Shown piece by piece: positions 31,894 through 42,852 of a stretch of DNA of 64,000 nt (positions are counted from its first letter, which is position 1; the number at the start of each line of letters is the position of its first letter). The position numbers were made by a program, and so were the translations under genes. Origin of the DNA: Micractinium sp. NFX-FRZ. Lineage: Eukaryota > Chlorophyta > Trebouxiophyceae > Chlorellales > Chlorellaceae. Under the pieces are notes generated by a model that searched no databases, was not told where the DNA came from, and was given only the letters and a program-made list of their open reading frames with translations. The stretch spans positions 1 through 64,000 of the forward strand of contig JAPTJF010000229.1 in the NCBI GenBank assembly GCA_029339195.1, given 5' to 3'.

Positions 31894-33035
31894 GCTTCCA
31901 CGGCTACCCTGTGAATGTTGCAGCACAGCTGGCGACCTGTCACAGACAGTGTCCCACCTGGCAGTACCTGCCGGTACAAATTTCAGAATTCATGTCAGTA
32001 ATGTGTCTCCCCACAGAAGCTTCTAGCATGCGCCCCATCCTGAATCCTGAATCATTATAGTGTTAATTTACAGAAGGAAGCTTCTAGAAGGCCTCTGGCC
32101 GCCCATGACAGGTAGCCTTCTGCCCCCAAACAGGGGATCTCCTCTCCTCCCCTTGCCTTCCCTACCCGCCGCCCACCTCAGCCCGCCGGGCACCTCAGGA
32201 CCCCTCCTGAGCCCACCCAGGCTTCGGTGTGCCCTGCACCTGCTTTGTAAGATCCACAGACCCCGCAGACCCACACAGAGCCTCTTGCAGTGCCAGTCAA
32301 GCAGCGCCATGCCGGCGAGGGAAACGAGGGAGGATCCTCTTGCCGCCCTGCCCAGCAGGAAGTGATCAGCACTCGAGCAAACACAGTCAGTGCCACGCAC
32401 AAAGTGCACCACACCGCTGGCGGCCTTGCCATACACTGCGTTACAATGCCCCCGCCGCTGACCAGGCATGCCATACCAGAATCCGATGCAGGGGCTCCCG
32501 GCCACTCCTGTAGTGGAAGCATGTGGCATCGCCTGCCAGGGTGGCAACCCCTGCTGTGCCCCCTGCTGCTGCGCGCCCTGCTTGGTGCCCTGCCACTGGC
32601 TCGTACCGCTCCCAGCGCCAACCATGCCTGTCGAACTGCGCCTGATGGTGACGGCTGCTTGTGGGGGGACGGGGCCCGCTGGTGCCTGCCAGCAGTGGCA
32701 CCCTGGCCTTTCACGGCACCGGCGGCTGTTAAGAGCTGTGAGTTGGCGCTGCAGACCAGGAGCTCATGTGAAGGCTGAGCTTGATTACAGTTTCCTGTAC
32801 TCTGGCCTGTTGTGCCCGGTCTGCCTCGGGGGGTTCCTCCCCCAAGCAGCACTGTACAATGCCGCCCGGGATGCTACCTGTGCTGCAGTACTACATAGGG
32901 AGGGGAGCATGTGGTCTGTAAAGGCCGCCCTCGATGCAGCCCTGCACGGGGCTTTCGCTCTCGCAAACATCGTCCAGAGCGTCTTAGGAAGCAGTTACAG
33001 GGGACGGAAGGAGAGGACAGCGACAAGGCAGAGCG

Positions 33036-34718
33036 ATGAGCCGAGCACTCGCGCAAAGGCGGCAAGGAGCAGCGCAAACCATCGGGCACACGGATCCTCG
33101 GTGCCCGCCGCTGTCACCGACTGCCGCGCGACAGGGGCCAGCAGCAGGTCCGCCGCTGCCGCCGCCAGCGGGCCCACCCGGTGATTGGGTGCCGCCGCGG
33201 CGACGGGCCGAGCAGGCGGCTTGCCTCATGCTGGCGGCAATTCAGGCTGTCGTCTGGTTCAGGACCGCAGCCACTCGTCGGGAGCACCTGCACCAATCTT
33301 TCAACATCCTGTACCATGCGTGCTGGGCGGCCCTGGCGTTCCTCACGCCCCATCGCTGGTGGCGCCGCTGGCATGTCGCCTACCTCACCCTCGTCCGCCT
33401 GACAGCTTCCTGTGCGCCCAGCACACGCTCCACACAGGTAGGCGCTGTATTGTGCTGTGCTTAAATCTCACGCTGATGGCCCTGTAGCGCACCACACAGC
33501 CGGTGGCTTGCAAGCCCCCCCCCACGTGCTCCTTCCCCCAGCCACCTTTCCCTGCCGCCGCCACAGGAGGGCCTGGCTAAGTTCATGATGCTGCCCGCCA
33601 CACCCGGCCTGGCGGGCGCTGCCATCGACTTCCTCCGCGTGTCTTTTGGTGGGTGGGTGCGGCAGGGAAGGGGCGGGCATGGTGCGGCGCATCACCTGCC
33701 CTGCTGCGGCGCTGCACCCCACGCCTCCTTTGTGCACAACCATTGTCAGCCTGAGCACACATCACATGTGCAGCACAGCATGGCACAGCATGGCACATCC
33801 CAGCACGGCATGGCGTCACACAGCGCAGCATGACAGGCAGGCGGGCAGGGCACAGCAGGGCACAGCAGGGCGCAGCACAGCGCAGCGCAGCACAGCACAG
33901 CGCAGCCAGAACAGCAGGGCACATCAAGGCACGACACAGCAAGAAACAGGACAGCAGGGCACGGCGCGTTTGTGAGGCCAGCACATCTCAGGGTCTCCTG
34001 GAATCACTCCACATGGACTGGGGGTGCGCACACACACGCCCGCCTGCTTACAACCCCACAATGTCCTTGCTGCCCACCCTGCCGCCGCAGGCACGCGCAT
34101 TCTGGCAGTGTCGCTGCTGGCAGTCGTGCTGCAGCTGCCGCCGTTGGCGGTGCTGCTGCAGCAGTGCATCAACGCGGCTCTGGCGGCGGACAGCCTGCTG
34201 TACTGCCAGTCCCGCCTGCTCTCCGACCCTCTCACCCAGCACCGCCTGTCTCACCTCTGGCACGCCCTCGACCTGGTGCCCACCCTGTACCCGGCCATAA
34301 CTACCATCGCTGGCGGGCCGCCGCAACACAAGGACCAGAGTGGTGCATGGGGTGCAGGGAGGGAGAGGGCAGGTGGCGGCTTACAGTGCCCTTTCTATAA
34401 ATTCCCCTTGTTCAGCCCGGTCTACTGGAGCCTGGGCAGGCATGGGCCTTGGCTGCGGGCTGCCAAGCTGCCTGCCCGCAAAGAGACCTTGACCGACCTG
34501 TGCGCGCGTTGTGCGCCTGCCTGCCCACGCAGGCATTTCTCAGGCCGAGCGGCAGTGCGTAGCAGTGCTGTGCTTCCACCATGCCATCGTCGGCATTCTG
34601 CTGCCCACGCTGGCTGTGGCCTGGGTGAAGCCGCGGACAGCACAGCACGGCACAGCGCAGCCGCAGGCAGTGGGAGCTCAAGGGACCACAGGGGGGGCGG
34701 CCTCCTACGCACACCCTG

Positions 34719-34750
<32 letters not shown>

Positions 34751-34966
34751 CAGCAGGCGGAGCGGCAGCACGGCAGGTTGGCTGGCTGGTTGGGGGCAGC
34801 TGCGCAGCGTGCGGCCCGGCTGTGGGCAGCCCTCGACTCGTGGCTGCACGGCATGTGCCGGGGCGAGGGCCTGGTTGAGCTGCAGGGCGTGCTGGCCCTC
34901 TGGATGCTGGTGGGCACCATCTGGCTGCTGTCCCGGGTGGTGGCGGAGCGCCGGGCATACGCATAG
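33036..34966 (+). CDS. Multi-pass membrane protein A, function unknown
   Basis: Exons 33036-33437, 33567-33648, 34091-34351 and 34533-34966 give 392 residues. The exon 3 donor could instead be at 34372 in the same phase. From ATG 33036 a Ser/Pro/Arg-rich leader of about 64 residues precedes hydrophobic segments: LMLAAIQAVVWF, FNILYHACWAALAFL, ILAVSLLAVVLQLPPLAVLL, AVLCFHHAIVGILLPTLAVA and VLALWMLVGTIWLLSRVV, so roughly five membrane spans. A Gln run (34721-34755) lies in a loop. The pieces AKFMMLPATPGLAGAA and SLLYCQSRLLSDP resemble the layout of the membrane protein at 36289-39123 (RRLMMPRPGSLMAGA), suggesting a family. I do not recognise the family. Confidence 0.65.
33760..33965 (+). repeat. 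GGCACAGCA minisatellite, copy B (intron 2 of membrane protein A)
   Basis: This longer version of the array at 31502 has units such as gcacagcatg and ggcacagca, the same GGCAGGCGGGCAG lead-in and the same 'cagccagaacagca' end. Confidence 0.8.
34721..34755 (+). repeat. CAG run (poly-Gln in membrane protein A)
   Basis: CAG codons encode nine or more glutamines plus a broken extension, in exon 4. Confidence 0.85.
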
Positions 34967-36288
34967 CCGCCACATGTGTGCCTCACTATCCTTTCTAATA
35001 GCCGGGTGCGGAGCTCCCCACGCCAAGTTTTATTTTTCTTTTCTGGAAGGAAATAAATCTGCTGCGCCACCGCCATCACCCATGCCTCACAGAGCTTATG
35101 TTCAAACACACCAAACAGCGTCCCTTTCCTCTCTTTGGTTTGAGGCAAATACATGGAACCGTTCCCATCCACGCACCTTGCTGCCGACCTGCCAAGACTA
35201 CTGGGCCCCACTCCTGCAGATCCCCGGAAGGTTTCTCCTCCGACTCGTCGCTCAGTGGCTTGCGCTGTGCCCGCTTCTGACAGCCTCGAAAGCTGTCTGC
35301 ACCCCAATCTTACATCTGCTCGACGACACAGCTCATACTGTGTAAGTACACTGCTACAACAAAATGTTCGTGTTCAGACAACTACAGATTGTGAGCAATA
35401 ATAAGCAGTCCAAGGAGTGCCAATGTGTGGAGAAGGAGGGTGTGCAGCACGTTACCAACTAAGGCTTCGGCAGCTGTCATCAGGTCTGCCAGCAAAGTGT
35501 GGTTTGGGGAGGAAGCCCATGGTGCTCCCCTGACGGGAGGCGGTGCTCGACCGGCGGCAGCACATGTGCAGGCCGCCAGCCAACCTTGACAGCAGGGACC
35601 CCCTGGAGCCTGCAGGACCCGTCGGGGCAGTTCAAGAGGGGTCCTTGTTTGGCAGGTCCTTGCTCAGGCCGAGAGCACAGTAACCATCCAAGAGAGCGGT
35701 GGCTGCTTAGTTCTATCCAGGCAACGTGGTAGACTTGGCTAAGAACGTATGAAGTAACTCTCCCCACTCCAACCTCTGAATGCAACCTTGTTGGTCTTGG
35801 GTTGGTGGGGAGCCAGCAAGAAAGTGCCATCGTGGCGGAGGGATCTTGTCCAAACCTGCTCAGCCATCCCCTTGAAGCTGGCGACCGTGTACCAACCGCT
35901 CCAATTCGCTCACGTTCATCCCGCATCCCGTGCGCTGCCTACGCCGAACCTACACCGAACACAGGCAACCAGCCTTGTGTGCCTGGAGGAAGCATGGAGG
36001 AGCCCCTGGCACAGCCGGAGTTCGCGGAGCAAGGCCCACGCAAGGGTCAGGATTGCGCTGAGCCTGGCCTGCCTGCCGCATGCCACGGTTGGAGCGGCGC
36101 CCAGACCCCTCCGCCCGCCGCGCCCGCCACCCACACAAGCGCCGCCGCCGCCACCGCCTCGCCTTTCTGTAGGTGGCCTCGCCGACCCCACCCCCGGCTC
36201 GCCAAGTGCACCTGAGCTGGGTGCTCCCTCCACTCCCGCCTTCCGCGCCCCGCTGGCCACACCGCCCTCCGAGCCCATCCCCGGCCAG
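34967..36288. other. Intergenic region between membrane-protein genes
   Basis: The left half is AT-richer 3' UTR and spacer; a TGTAA occurs at 35341, rather far from the stop. The right half may hold the true 5' end of the next gene. ATG 35994 opens MEEPLAQPEFAEQGPRK, and a CTGTAG acceptor-like site lies near 36171, leading in frame into GGLADPTPGSPSAPELG. A convincing donor for this extra exon was not found. Confidence 0.4.
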
Positions 36289-39123
36289 ATGGCCGGCAGC
36301 CAGCTGCAGCCCGAGCCGGCCAGCGCCGCCACAACCAAGTCTGTGCCTGCCACCGCCCCCCTGGCCACCGCCGCTCCTGCCACTGCGCGCGGCAGCCCCG
36401 CCAGCAGCGTGCCTGCTGCCGTGTACATTGCCCTGAGCGCGGCATGGGCTGCCATGGCTCTCATGCTCCTGCTGGCTCCCGGCATGGTGAGCCCAAACCA
36501 GCAAAATGGGGGGCCACTGTCAGTCAGCTGCCGCACCTGGCCAGCACCTTTCCCTCGTGGCCCCTTGATTCCCCAGCCTCCCTGCCGTCGCCCGTTAGTG
36601 CTGTATACCGCGCATCCTCTGTTGACATCACTTGTATGCTGGTGCTTGCTAGCCACACCCTGGCCGCCCAACACTGACACACCTGCCTCAGCTCACCCCG
36701 CCTCCCTCCCTGTCCCCCTCCTGTCTCGGCACTGCAGACGGCCCGCCTCATGTTCCGCAAGAGCGCGGTCACCCCCCTGGACGCCCAGCACTCCCAGCTG
36801 CTCCGCCTGAACGGCGGACTGCTGGTGGCCGCCAGCGCAGCCGCCGCACTGGCTCTGGCGCCGGGCGGCGGGTGGGGCTACATCGGTGCCTCCGCCTCGG
36901 GTGCGGGTGCTCTTGTAGTGCCAGTGGTTGGGGCGCTACAGTGGTTGTTGCTCGCACGGATCAGGCGGTGCTGAAGCAGGGCGCGTGGACGTGCTACAGT
37001 GTTTTTGTGCCCCACAGCTTCCCTCCCCTCTTTCTCCACCTCCCTCCTGGCGGACTTGCCTGTGCACAACCTGCCCGCGGCCCCCGTCGGCCCAGGGTAG
37101 CGCCTGTTGGACCCCCTACCGCACCCTGCCCAATTTCAAAAACTGACCCCGCTGCCCTGCCTCCTCCTCTCCCTGCCAAGTGTGCCCGCTCCTCTCCTCT
37201 CGGTGCAACCCCTGCAGACCTGCTGCGCCTGGCGCTGGCGGGCCAAGGGCTGGCCACCCTCTTGCTGTCTTGCCCAGCACTGACCATGCCTCCTGCATGC
37301 TGCCCCGCCTCCTCCCCCCTGCAGACCTGCTGCGCCTGGCGCTGGCGGGCCAGGGCCTGGCCAACACCCTCCTCTTCCTCTACTACTTCCGAAGCATCCA
37401 GCCCCTCAACATGGCCGTTGAGCTGGCCACCAACGGAGCCTTCATGGCGCTGCCGGCGGCCGATCTGCTGGGGCGGGGCTACAGCCTGAGGGTGAGGCCG
37501 GGGCTGAGCGTTTTGTGTGTGGGTGGACTTCACTATGTCAGCTATGCAAGTCCTCGTGAGTTATCATGGTGTTGCTAGAAGCGCTCTGCTGGCACGGGTG
37601 CATGAGGGGTGGGGCGGTCAGGGCGGCTGCGGGTCTGCTCGGGCGAGGCTTCAGCATGAAGGTGCGCACGGGTCTGCGGTTCATGTATTTGTGATCAGTC
37701 ACCGCCCGCCCACCGACTTGCTGGGGCACGGAGGCAGCTTGACAGCGTGCCGGTGCTGTGGGCAGGGAGCGTCATTAGCAGGACAGTGCGCCTGCTGGGC
37801 CCTCTGCCTGCCCACCCCACCGCGGTGCCTCCTGAGCGCCCACTAGCTGCTGGCTGCCGGTCCTCTGCCCGACGCCCTCCTCTCCTGCCTGCTTCCCGAG
37901 GGCATGCCTCTTCTCAGCGCCGCAAAGGAGACGCCCCACGTCCGCCCCCTCTGGCGCTGCCCTGCTGCGCAGAGCTTGCTGGGCCAGATCAGGCGCCTGA
38001 TGATGCCGCGCCCCGGGTCCCTCATGGCCGGCGCATACCTGCTGCTGGCCCTGCTGCTGCCCCTGTCTGGAGTGGCGCTCTTCTACGCACCCTGGGTGAG
38101 GACGCTCTGGCTTGAATTCACCAATGCTTGGGCTTGTTATGGTCGTCAGGCCTGGGCTTCTGTGCTCCCTTGGTGGTGCACTGAATAGAGGGGCAGGCCT
38201 CTCGGGTAATATGACCCTGACGACTTCGTTGTTGTGTCGTGGTGTTGGTGGCACGCCTGTCCCTCCCTCTGAGCCTGTGTGTGCCGAGCACTCGTGTCCT
38301 GGTGCTGCAGCACACGCTGGCAACCCTTCTGCCGGCCCCTGCGCTGCATGCAGTACACGCTGTACCACTTCTTCGGCTACTCCTACGGCGCCTCCACCTT
38401 CCTGCTTGCCAAGCTGGCGGGGGTTGCTGACAAGGCGACCGTGCCCGTGGCCCTGCTGGTGCTCAAGGTGCGCGAGGAGGGTGGGGGCCTGAGAAACGGG
38501 GGGATGTCACTGCCCGTGTGTGGGACGTCACTGCTACACCTGCAGGAAAGAACTGCCTGCGTGTTGGGAGTGCCTGCGCGCTACGTGTTGCAGACAGCGT
38601 GAGGGTGGCAGGGCGGGGATCGTGCTGCCCACCGCCACGTGTCCCTGGCTGCCTCCCTCCCTCCAACCCGTTGCTGCAGGCTGCGGCTGAGCAGGGTGCT
38701 CTGGGCTCCCCCGTCGCCCGCACCCTGAACGCCGGCATCCTGCTTGCCGGCCTGGTGCACATGGCGGTGCTGATGCCCCTCCTGGCAAGTGAGTCGGCAT
38801 TCCGTGGCACGTGGGCGAGTGCGGCCCAAGCTGATGCGCCTGCCTGTTGCTTGAAAGCCATGCTTGCAACCCCGCTGCAAGCAAGCCCGCATGCCACGCA
38901 TCGACATCACACGCCTGCCGAGGTGTCACGTCCTGCTTGCTGCCACGTACTTGCACGCTGTGCCTGCCTGGCTGCAGAGGGCCCCGGCGGCTGGATCCTG
39001 CCCGTCAACCTCGCCACCTGGGAGATGGCCACCTTCACCTCTGCCGCCGGCCTGCTGGCGGGCGGGGGCCCGGGGCGCGCCGCTGAGGAGGTTGTGGAGG
39101 AGGTGGGAGGCAAGGAGGAGTGA
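36289..39123 (+). CDS. Multi-pass membrane protein B, function unknown
   Basis: Exons from the conservative start ATG 36289: 36289-36486, 36738-36900, 37325-37491, 37973-38095, 38354-38467, 38680-38788 and 38978-39123, 339 residues. The start may lie in an upstream exon. Hydrophobic segments: VYIALSAAWAAMALMLLLAP, LLVAASAAAALALAP, LANTLLFLYYFR, MAGAYLLLALLLPLSGVALF, VPVALLVLK, TLNAGILLAGLVHMAVLMPL and a C-terminal FTSAAGLLAG, followed by an acidic EEVVEEVGGKEE tail. Nearly every exon carries one hydrophobic segment. The acceptor of exon 5 (GCATGCAG before 38354) was chosen because the nearer CTGCAG at 38310 leads to a stop. Introns contain copies of neighbouring exon edges. No family recognised. 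Confidence 0.65.
37208..37260 (+). repeat. Membrane protein B exon echo: copy of exon 3 start
   Basis: Here 'aacccctgcag|acctgctgcg', then 'cctggcgctggcgggccaag', repeats the real exon edge at 37315-37365. Both have a CTGCAG acceptor and encode DLLRLALAGQGLA. The upstream copy soon loses the reading frame. Confidence 0.85.
37620..37755 (+). repeat. Membrane protein B exon echoes: copies of exon 3 end
   Basis: The exon 3 3' edge (37459-37503; gatctgctggggcggggcta, then cagcctgag|ggtgagg) recurs in the next intron at about 37623-37669 (ggtctgctcgggcgaggctt, then cagcatgaaggtgcg) and 37706-37750 (gacttgctggggcacggagg, then cagcttgac). Confidence 0.7.
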
Positions 39124-39354
39124 GGAAACGGTGCTTGCATGAGCAAGGGGAACCCTGAATCCGTCCAGGGCATAGCCTAGGGCGCTGGGCCGACCGTGGA
39201 AAGTTGTACACTAGCCATTCACAGTGGGTGGCGCCGTTGCACAGTGGGCGCCGCCCCCACCAGACATCACCCGTGGCAGTGCGTGGGCCAGCTTGCCGCT
39301 CACGCTTGCCGTGCCTCTGGTAATCTGTCTGTTGCATGCATGCGTTCTCGACCG

Positions 39355-39359
39355 TGTAA
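39355..39359 (+). terminator. Candidate TGTAA polyadenylation signal, membrane protein B
   Basis: TGTAA lies 232 bases after the stop codon. Confidence 0.35.
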
Positions 39360-39811
39360 TCAGTCACTGCAGTGCGGGGCAGCTGCATCAGGCTGCGGTG
39401 GCGTGGGTGGAAAGGTGGGGACTGCAGGTTCTGGAGCTCACGAGGGCCAGGTGTCACTCTTGAGGAGCCAGCGGGCTGAAGAGGCGGAGGCTGAAGGCTT
39501 GAGTCAAGCCTGGCTGCAGCACCGGTGCCGCCACACCCCCTTGGCCATCAATCCAATCATTCGCAAACGTGAGACAGTTGTTTGCGTGAATGCTGCTGTC
39601 TGGGTGTCGTGTGCCCGATCGCCTCCCACGTCTGCACCACACCCCGCCCTGCTCCCCGCTTGCTGTGCAGACATCCTTCCGTTCTTGTGTCCGCACCTGT
39701 GCCTGTCATCTTGCAAGGGGGGGGGGGGCAGGGGGGGCGACATCCACGCCATGATGGCATGCCCTCAGCTCTTCCTTGCAATGCCCCTTGCCGGCTGTTT
39801 AAACTACTTGT

Positions 39812-39816
39812 TTACA
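39812..39816 (-). terminator. Candidate TGTAA polyadenylation signal, alpha/beta hydrolase
   Basis: On the minus strand TGTAA lies 123 bases after the stop codon, in an AT-rich tract. Confidence 0.5.
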
Positions 39817-39938
39817 CATTAAATTGCATTGTAGACTCATGTACTGTATAAACTCGTGGATAGATCTTGGGAATGCGGGCATTTGGGCAGCGCCCATGCA
39901 ACCTGGCCAATCCCTCCCTGCTCTCTCCTGGGCAGGCC

Positions 39939-42607
39939 TCACGCAACCGCCACGCCCCCCGTTGCTGCCCCCTTGACCACCACGCTCAGCTGGCGCGGGT
40001 CCTTGCCCTCCGCCCAGGCCAACGTTATCTGCTCCGCCCCCGGCTCGCCCCGCAGGCGGGCGGCCAAGAAAGCGGTGGTGAGAGCCACTGCATCGGGCAG
40101 GATCACGCTGTTGTCCACCGCTGCAGGGCACTGCAGGCTGGCACCCGCCAGGGGCACGCTTCCCGGCTCCAGAAAGCTGGTGTGGCCTGCCAGGCCGAAG
40201 CGGGCCACCCAGGAGCCAGGGGCTGCCACCTCCACAAAGCCGCTGGGCCCGTCGGTGGGCAGCGCCAGCTCAGCGGAGGACTTGACCTCCAGCCCGGGCC
40301 GCTGGTCGTCCCAGTTGCAGCACCACCTGCGGGGGCAGGAGGGGCAGGTGGGGCGGGCAGGGAGGTGGATGCGGGCAGGCGCCAGGCAGGAGCGCTGTTC
40401 TTGAAACGGCAGACACGGTCGATGGTTTGGTGAGTGTGCAAGTGTGGGCCAACAGTGGGAAGGGAGGAGCGCGCAGGGCGCGGCGCTGGAGCAGTTAGCT
40501 CGCAGTACAAAACTCACGCCAGCACGCGCGCTGTGCAGGGACAAACTGCCCTAGGGGCGGCTGGCCTACAGAGCTTGCGTGCCAGCCGATGCTGCCTTCC
40601 TGCCACCCGCCCCCCTGCCCCTCCGCACCCCCTCCCTCCTCACCAGTTGGGCCGGCACAGCCCCTGCTTCGCCCAGGCCGCCTCCTCTGCTGAGGAAGGC
40701 ACGTGGTCCTGGGGTGGCACACACCCGTTTCGGTCCAAGCAGTGGACGCCGACCGTAACAACCAGCGCCGGCTGGCGGTACCTGCAAGTGGAAAAGAGGT
40801 GGAGGGGCCGTTGTCCAGGTGGGGGTGCAGCACGCAAGCAAGGGCACGCCAGGGTGGTGACTACCCTAGCGCACCCCATCCAGGTCGTCTGCCCTGTTCC
40901 CTCCCACCACCGCCTTCCAGCCTGCCAAACCCCACTAGTGTCACCCCCCACACACACTCAGCCCCCCCCTGCTCACTCGGCGAGGTACTGCCGCGCCACC
41001 CGCAGGCTGTACTGCGTGTAATCAACAGGGTCCAGCAGTACAGGGGCGCCCACAAAGCCGGGGACCAGGCCCGACAGGATCGCCGCCAGGCCTGGTGGGG
41101 AGGGGAGGGGGGAAGAAGAGGCGGCAGCAGGATCACCCACGATGTGTGGTGGTGTGGGCAGGCCATGCAGCTGAGGTGGCAGCCGGCGACCCACGGGGCG
41201 GGAAGCAAAGGGGGCAGCAGCCCTCACACGTACAGTGCAGCAGCCGGGAGCTTCAGGGCTGTGTGCTCTGAGCGCGAGGCCTGGCCGCTAAGCAAGTAGC
41301 TCCCAATGCCCGCATGCACCTGCCGGCTGGCACCGCTCACCTCCCCCCATCGAGTGGCCGACCACCCCGATGGGTGCAGCCGAGAACTGGCCAGCAAAGG
41401 CGCCGCCCCGCGTGTTGTTGGCCGTGTTCCTCCAGGTGATGATGGAGCTCAGGTATGCGCTCTCCGTCTCGCTGGCCGGCTGGTACAGGCCCCCCAGGGG
41501 GCGGTCGTACTGCGGGTGATCAGGTTGTGGGGTGGCAGTTCGGCAGGTGAGGGCGGGGCGAGCGTGGGCCGCGCAGCATTGGCGTGGGCGAGGGCAGTGG
41601 AGAAGCAGGGCGGGTTGGCAGGGTAGGGTGGGCAGGGTGTGAACATATGGTATGTCTAAAGGAGGGATGAGCAGGGCCTAGGCAGCACCGCTGCGCGCGG
41701 CACAGGCGCCTGTGCAGGGAGACCAGCAGGCACAAGGGGCTCTGCGCACAGGCCAGCAGTGCGGGCAGGCTGACCTGGATCACAGCGTACCCCCAGGTGG
41801 CCAGCCGGTCCACAAAGCTCTTGTAGTAGCCAGGCAAGCAGCTGAAGCCTGCAACGGGGAAAGGAACAAGACGGGTGGGTGGGTGGGTGGGTGCTACGTG
41901 GGGGGAAGGGAGCGGGGGGGACGGGTGGTGCCCACCAGCGGCGCTGTGCCCCTCCCACTTCTTGTGGCCACCAGCTTCCAGTCAGCTGCCCCTAAGCCTG
42001 CCACCCAGCCTACCTCCATCCCCTACTCTTCCCAGCTCACGGCACCCACCCACTCACCGCTGATCAAATACACGCTGGTGTAGGGCGCCGGGTAGGCGGT
42101 GCAGGTGCCGGGCGTGGGCAGCGTGACGCGCACGTTGATGGCGCACTGCGCCCCGCGGCAGCCGGTGGCAGAGGCCGACAGGTCCAGAGAGATGTTGGCC
42201 ACAGCACGCAGGGCGCGGCAGGGGCCCCAGCCCGCGTAGGCCAGCGGCACGCCCTGCCCGCTTTGCGCGTCCACGAGCAGGGAGTCGGGGGCGAGCACCA
42301 TGTAGAGGCTCTCCTCGGGGCGCTGGTTTTCAGCGTAAAACGGCGCCTTGATGTCCTCGCTTGTTGCTGGGAGCGGCGCCGCCGCCGCAACAGCAGTGCC
42401 GCCGCCGTTGTCGGAGGCGGGTGCCGGTGACGCCTCCGATGCAAGCGGTGGTGGTGCCGTGCCGCTGGCCCAAGCAAACTCCTGTCGCTGGCGCCGGTTG
42501 TCTTTTGCGACGCGTGTGAGCACTCCTGCAAGCGTGCCGATCACTGCGCACAGCGCGACGCCGATAAGGCCCGCCACCACCCATCGCCGGCTCACGGCAG
42601 CGCACAT
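39939..42607 (-). CDS. Membrane-anchored alpha/beta hydrolase (chlorophyllase/dienelactone-hydrolase-like)
   Basis: This is a serine hydrolase with an N-terminal anchor. Six exons: 42058-42607, 41775-41848, 41341-41509, 40977-41091, 40644-40781, 39939-40326; 477 residues from ATG 42607. ATG 42808 in the same frame would add 67 residues. After MCAAVSRRW comes a membrane helix (VVAGLIGVALCAVIGTLAGV), suggesting a type II protein. The hydrolase fold begins at SVYLISGFSCLPGYYKSFVD, RLATWGYAVIQYDRP, then the nucleophile elbow VVGHSMGGG (Ser261), APVLLDPVDYTQYS (probable Asp region) and FGLAGHTSFLEPG (probable catalytic His). Large-scale order resembles chlorophyllase and related lipases, but the elbow is GHSMGG, not chlorophyllase GHSRGG. 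Substrate unknown. Confidence 0.8.
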
Positions 42608-42817
42608 GCTGCCTCGAGCAGTGCCGGAACAACCTTCTTGGCCCAAGCGTGTGTATCCGAGCGCTTTAGACGCAACAAGGGCACGAGCACACCTTGAGGT
42701 CACCGCCGCCGCCAGCGTGGCAGGCGCCGAAACCGGTGGCCCAACAACCCTCCGCGGCCCCCCTGATGCTATGGCAGGGACAAAGAACATGCCGACGAGT
42801 GCAATCATTTAAAACGT

Positions 42818-42822
42818 TTACA
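42818..42822 (-). terminator. Candidate TGTAA polyadenylation signal, F-box/LRR gene
   Basis: On the minus strand TGTAA lies 31 bases after the F-box/LRR stop. It sits just above the upstream alternative ATG of the alpha/beta hydrolase (42808), so the two genes are nearly touching. Confidence 0.4.
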
Positions 42823-42852
42823 TGGACGAGCAGTGCACGGCTGCCCCCTGTG

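Larger units (their letters stand above)
31268..33035. other. Long intergenic region containing a relic exon copy
   Basis: After the ankyrin gene's 3' UTR comes a GCACAGCA-type repeat, a relic exon (separate entries) and then DNA without recognised genes. An open frame from 32468 overlaps the next gene's 5' end but has no domain and a Cys-rich, irregular composition. A G/C-rich stem (ctgcctcggggg facing cccccaagcag) sits near 32822-32850. Confidence 0.4.
39124..39938. other. 3' intergenic region, membrane protein B / alpha-beta hydrolase (convergent)
   Basis: This contains the 3' ends of both genes and a G homopolymer at about 39718-39731. No gene is recognised. Confidence 0.4.

Noticed and set aside
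32468..33184. 239-residue plus-strand frame before membrane protein A
   Set aside because: Irregular Cys-rich composition, no domain, and overlap in another frame with the better supported exon from 33036.
38310..38353. Acceptor CTGCAG near 38310 for membrane protein B exon 5
   Set aside because: Using it in the required phase gives a stop after about 40 codons. The CAG before 38354 keeps a hydrophobic reading frame into the next exon.
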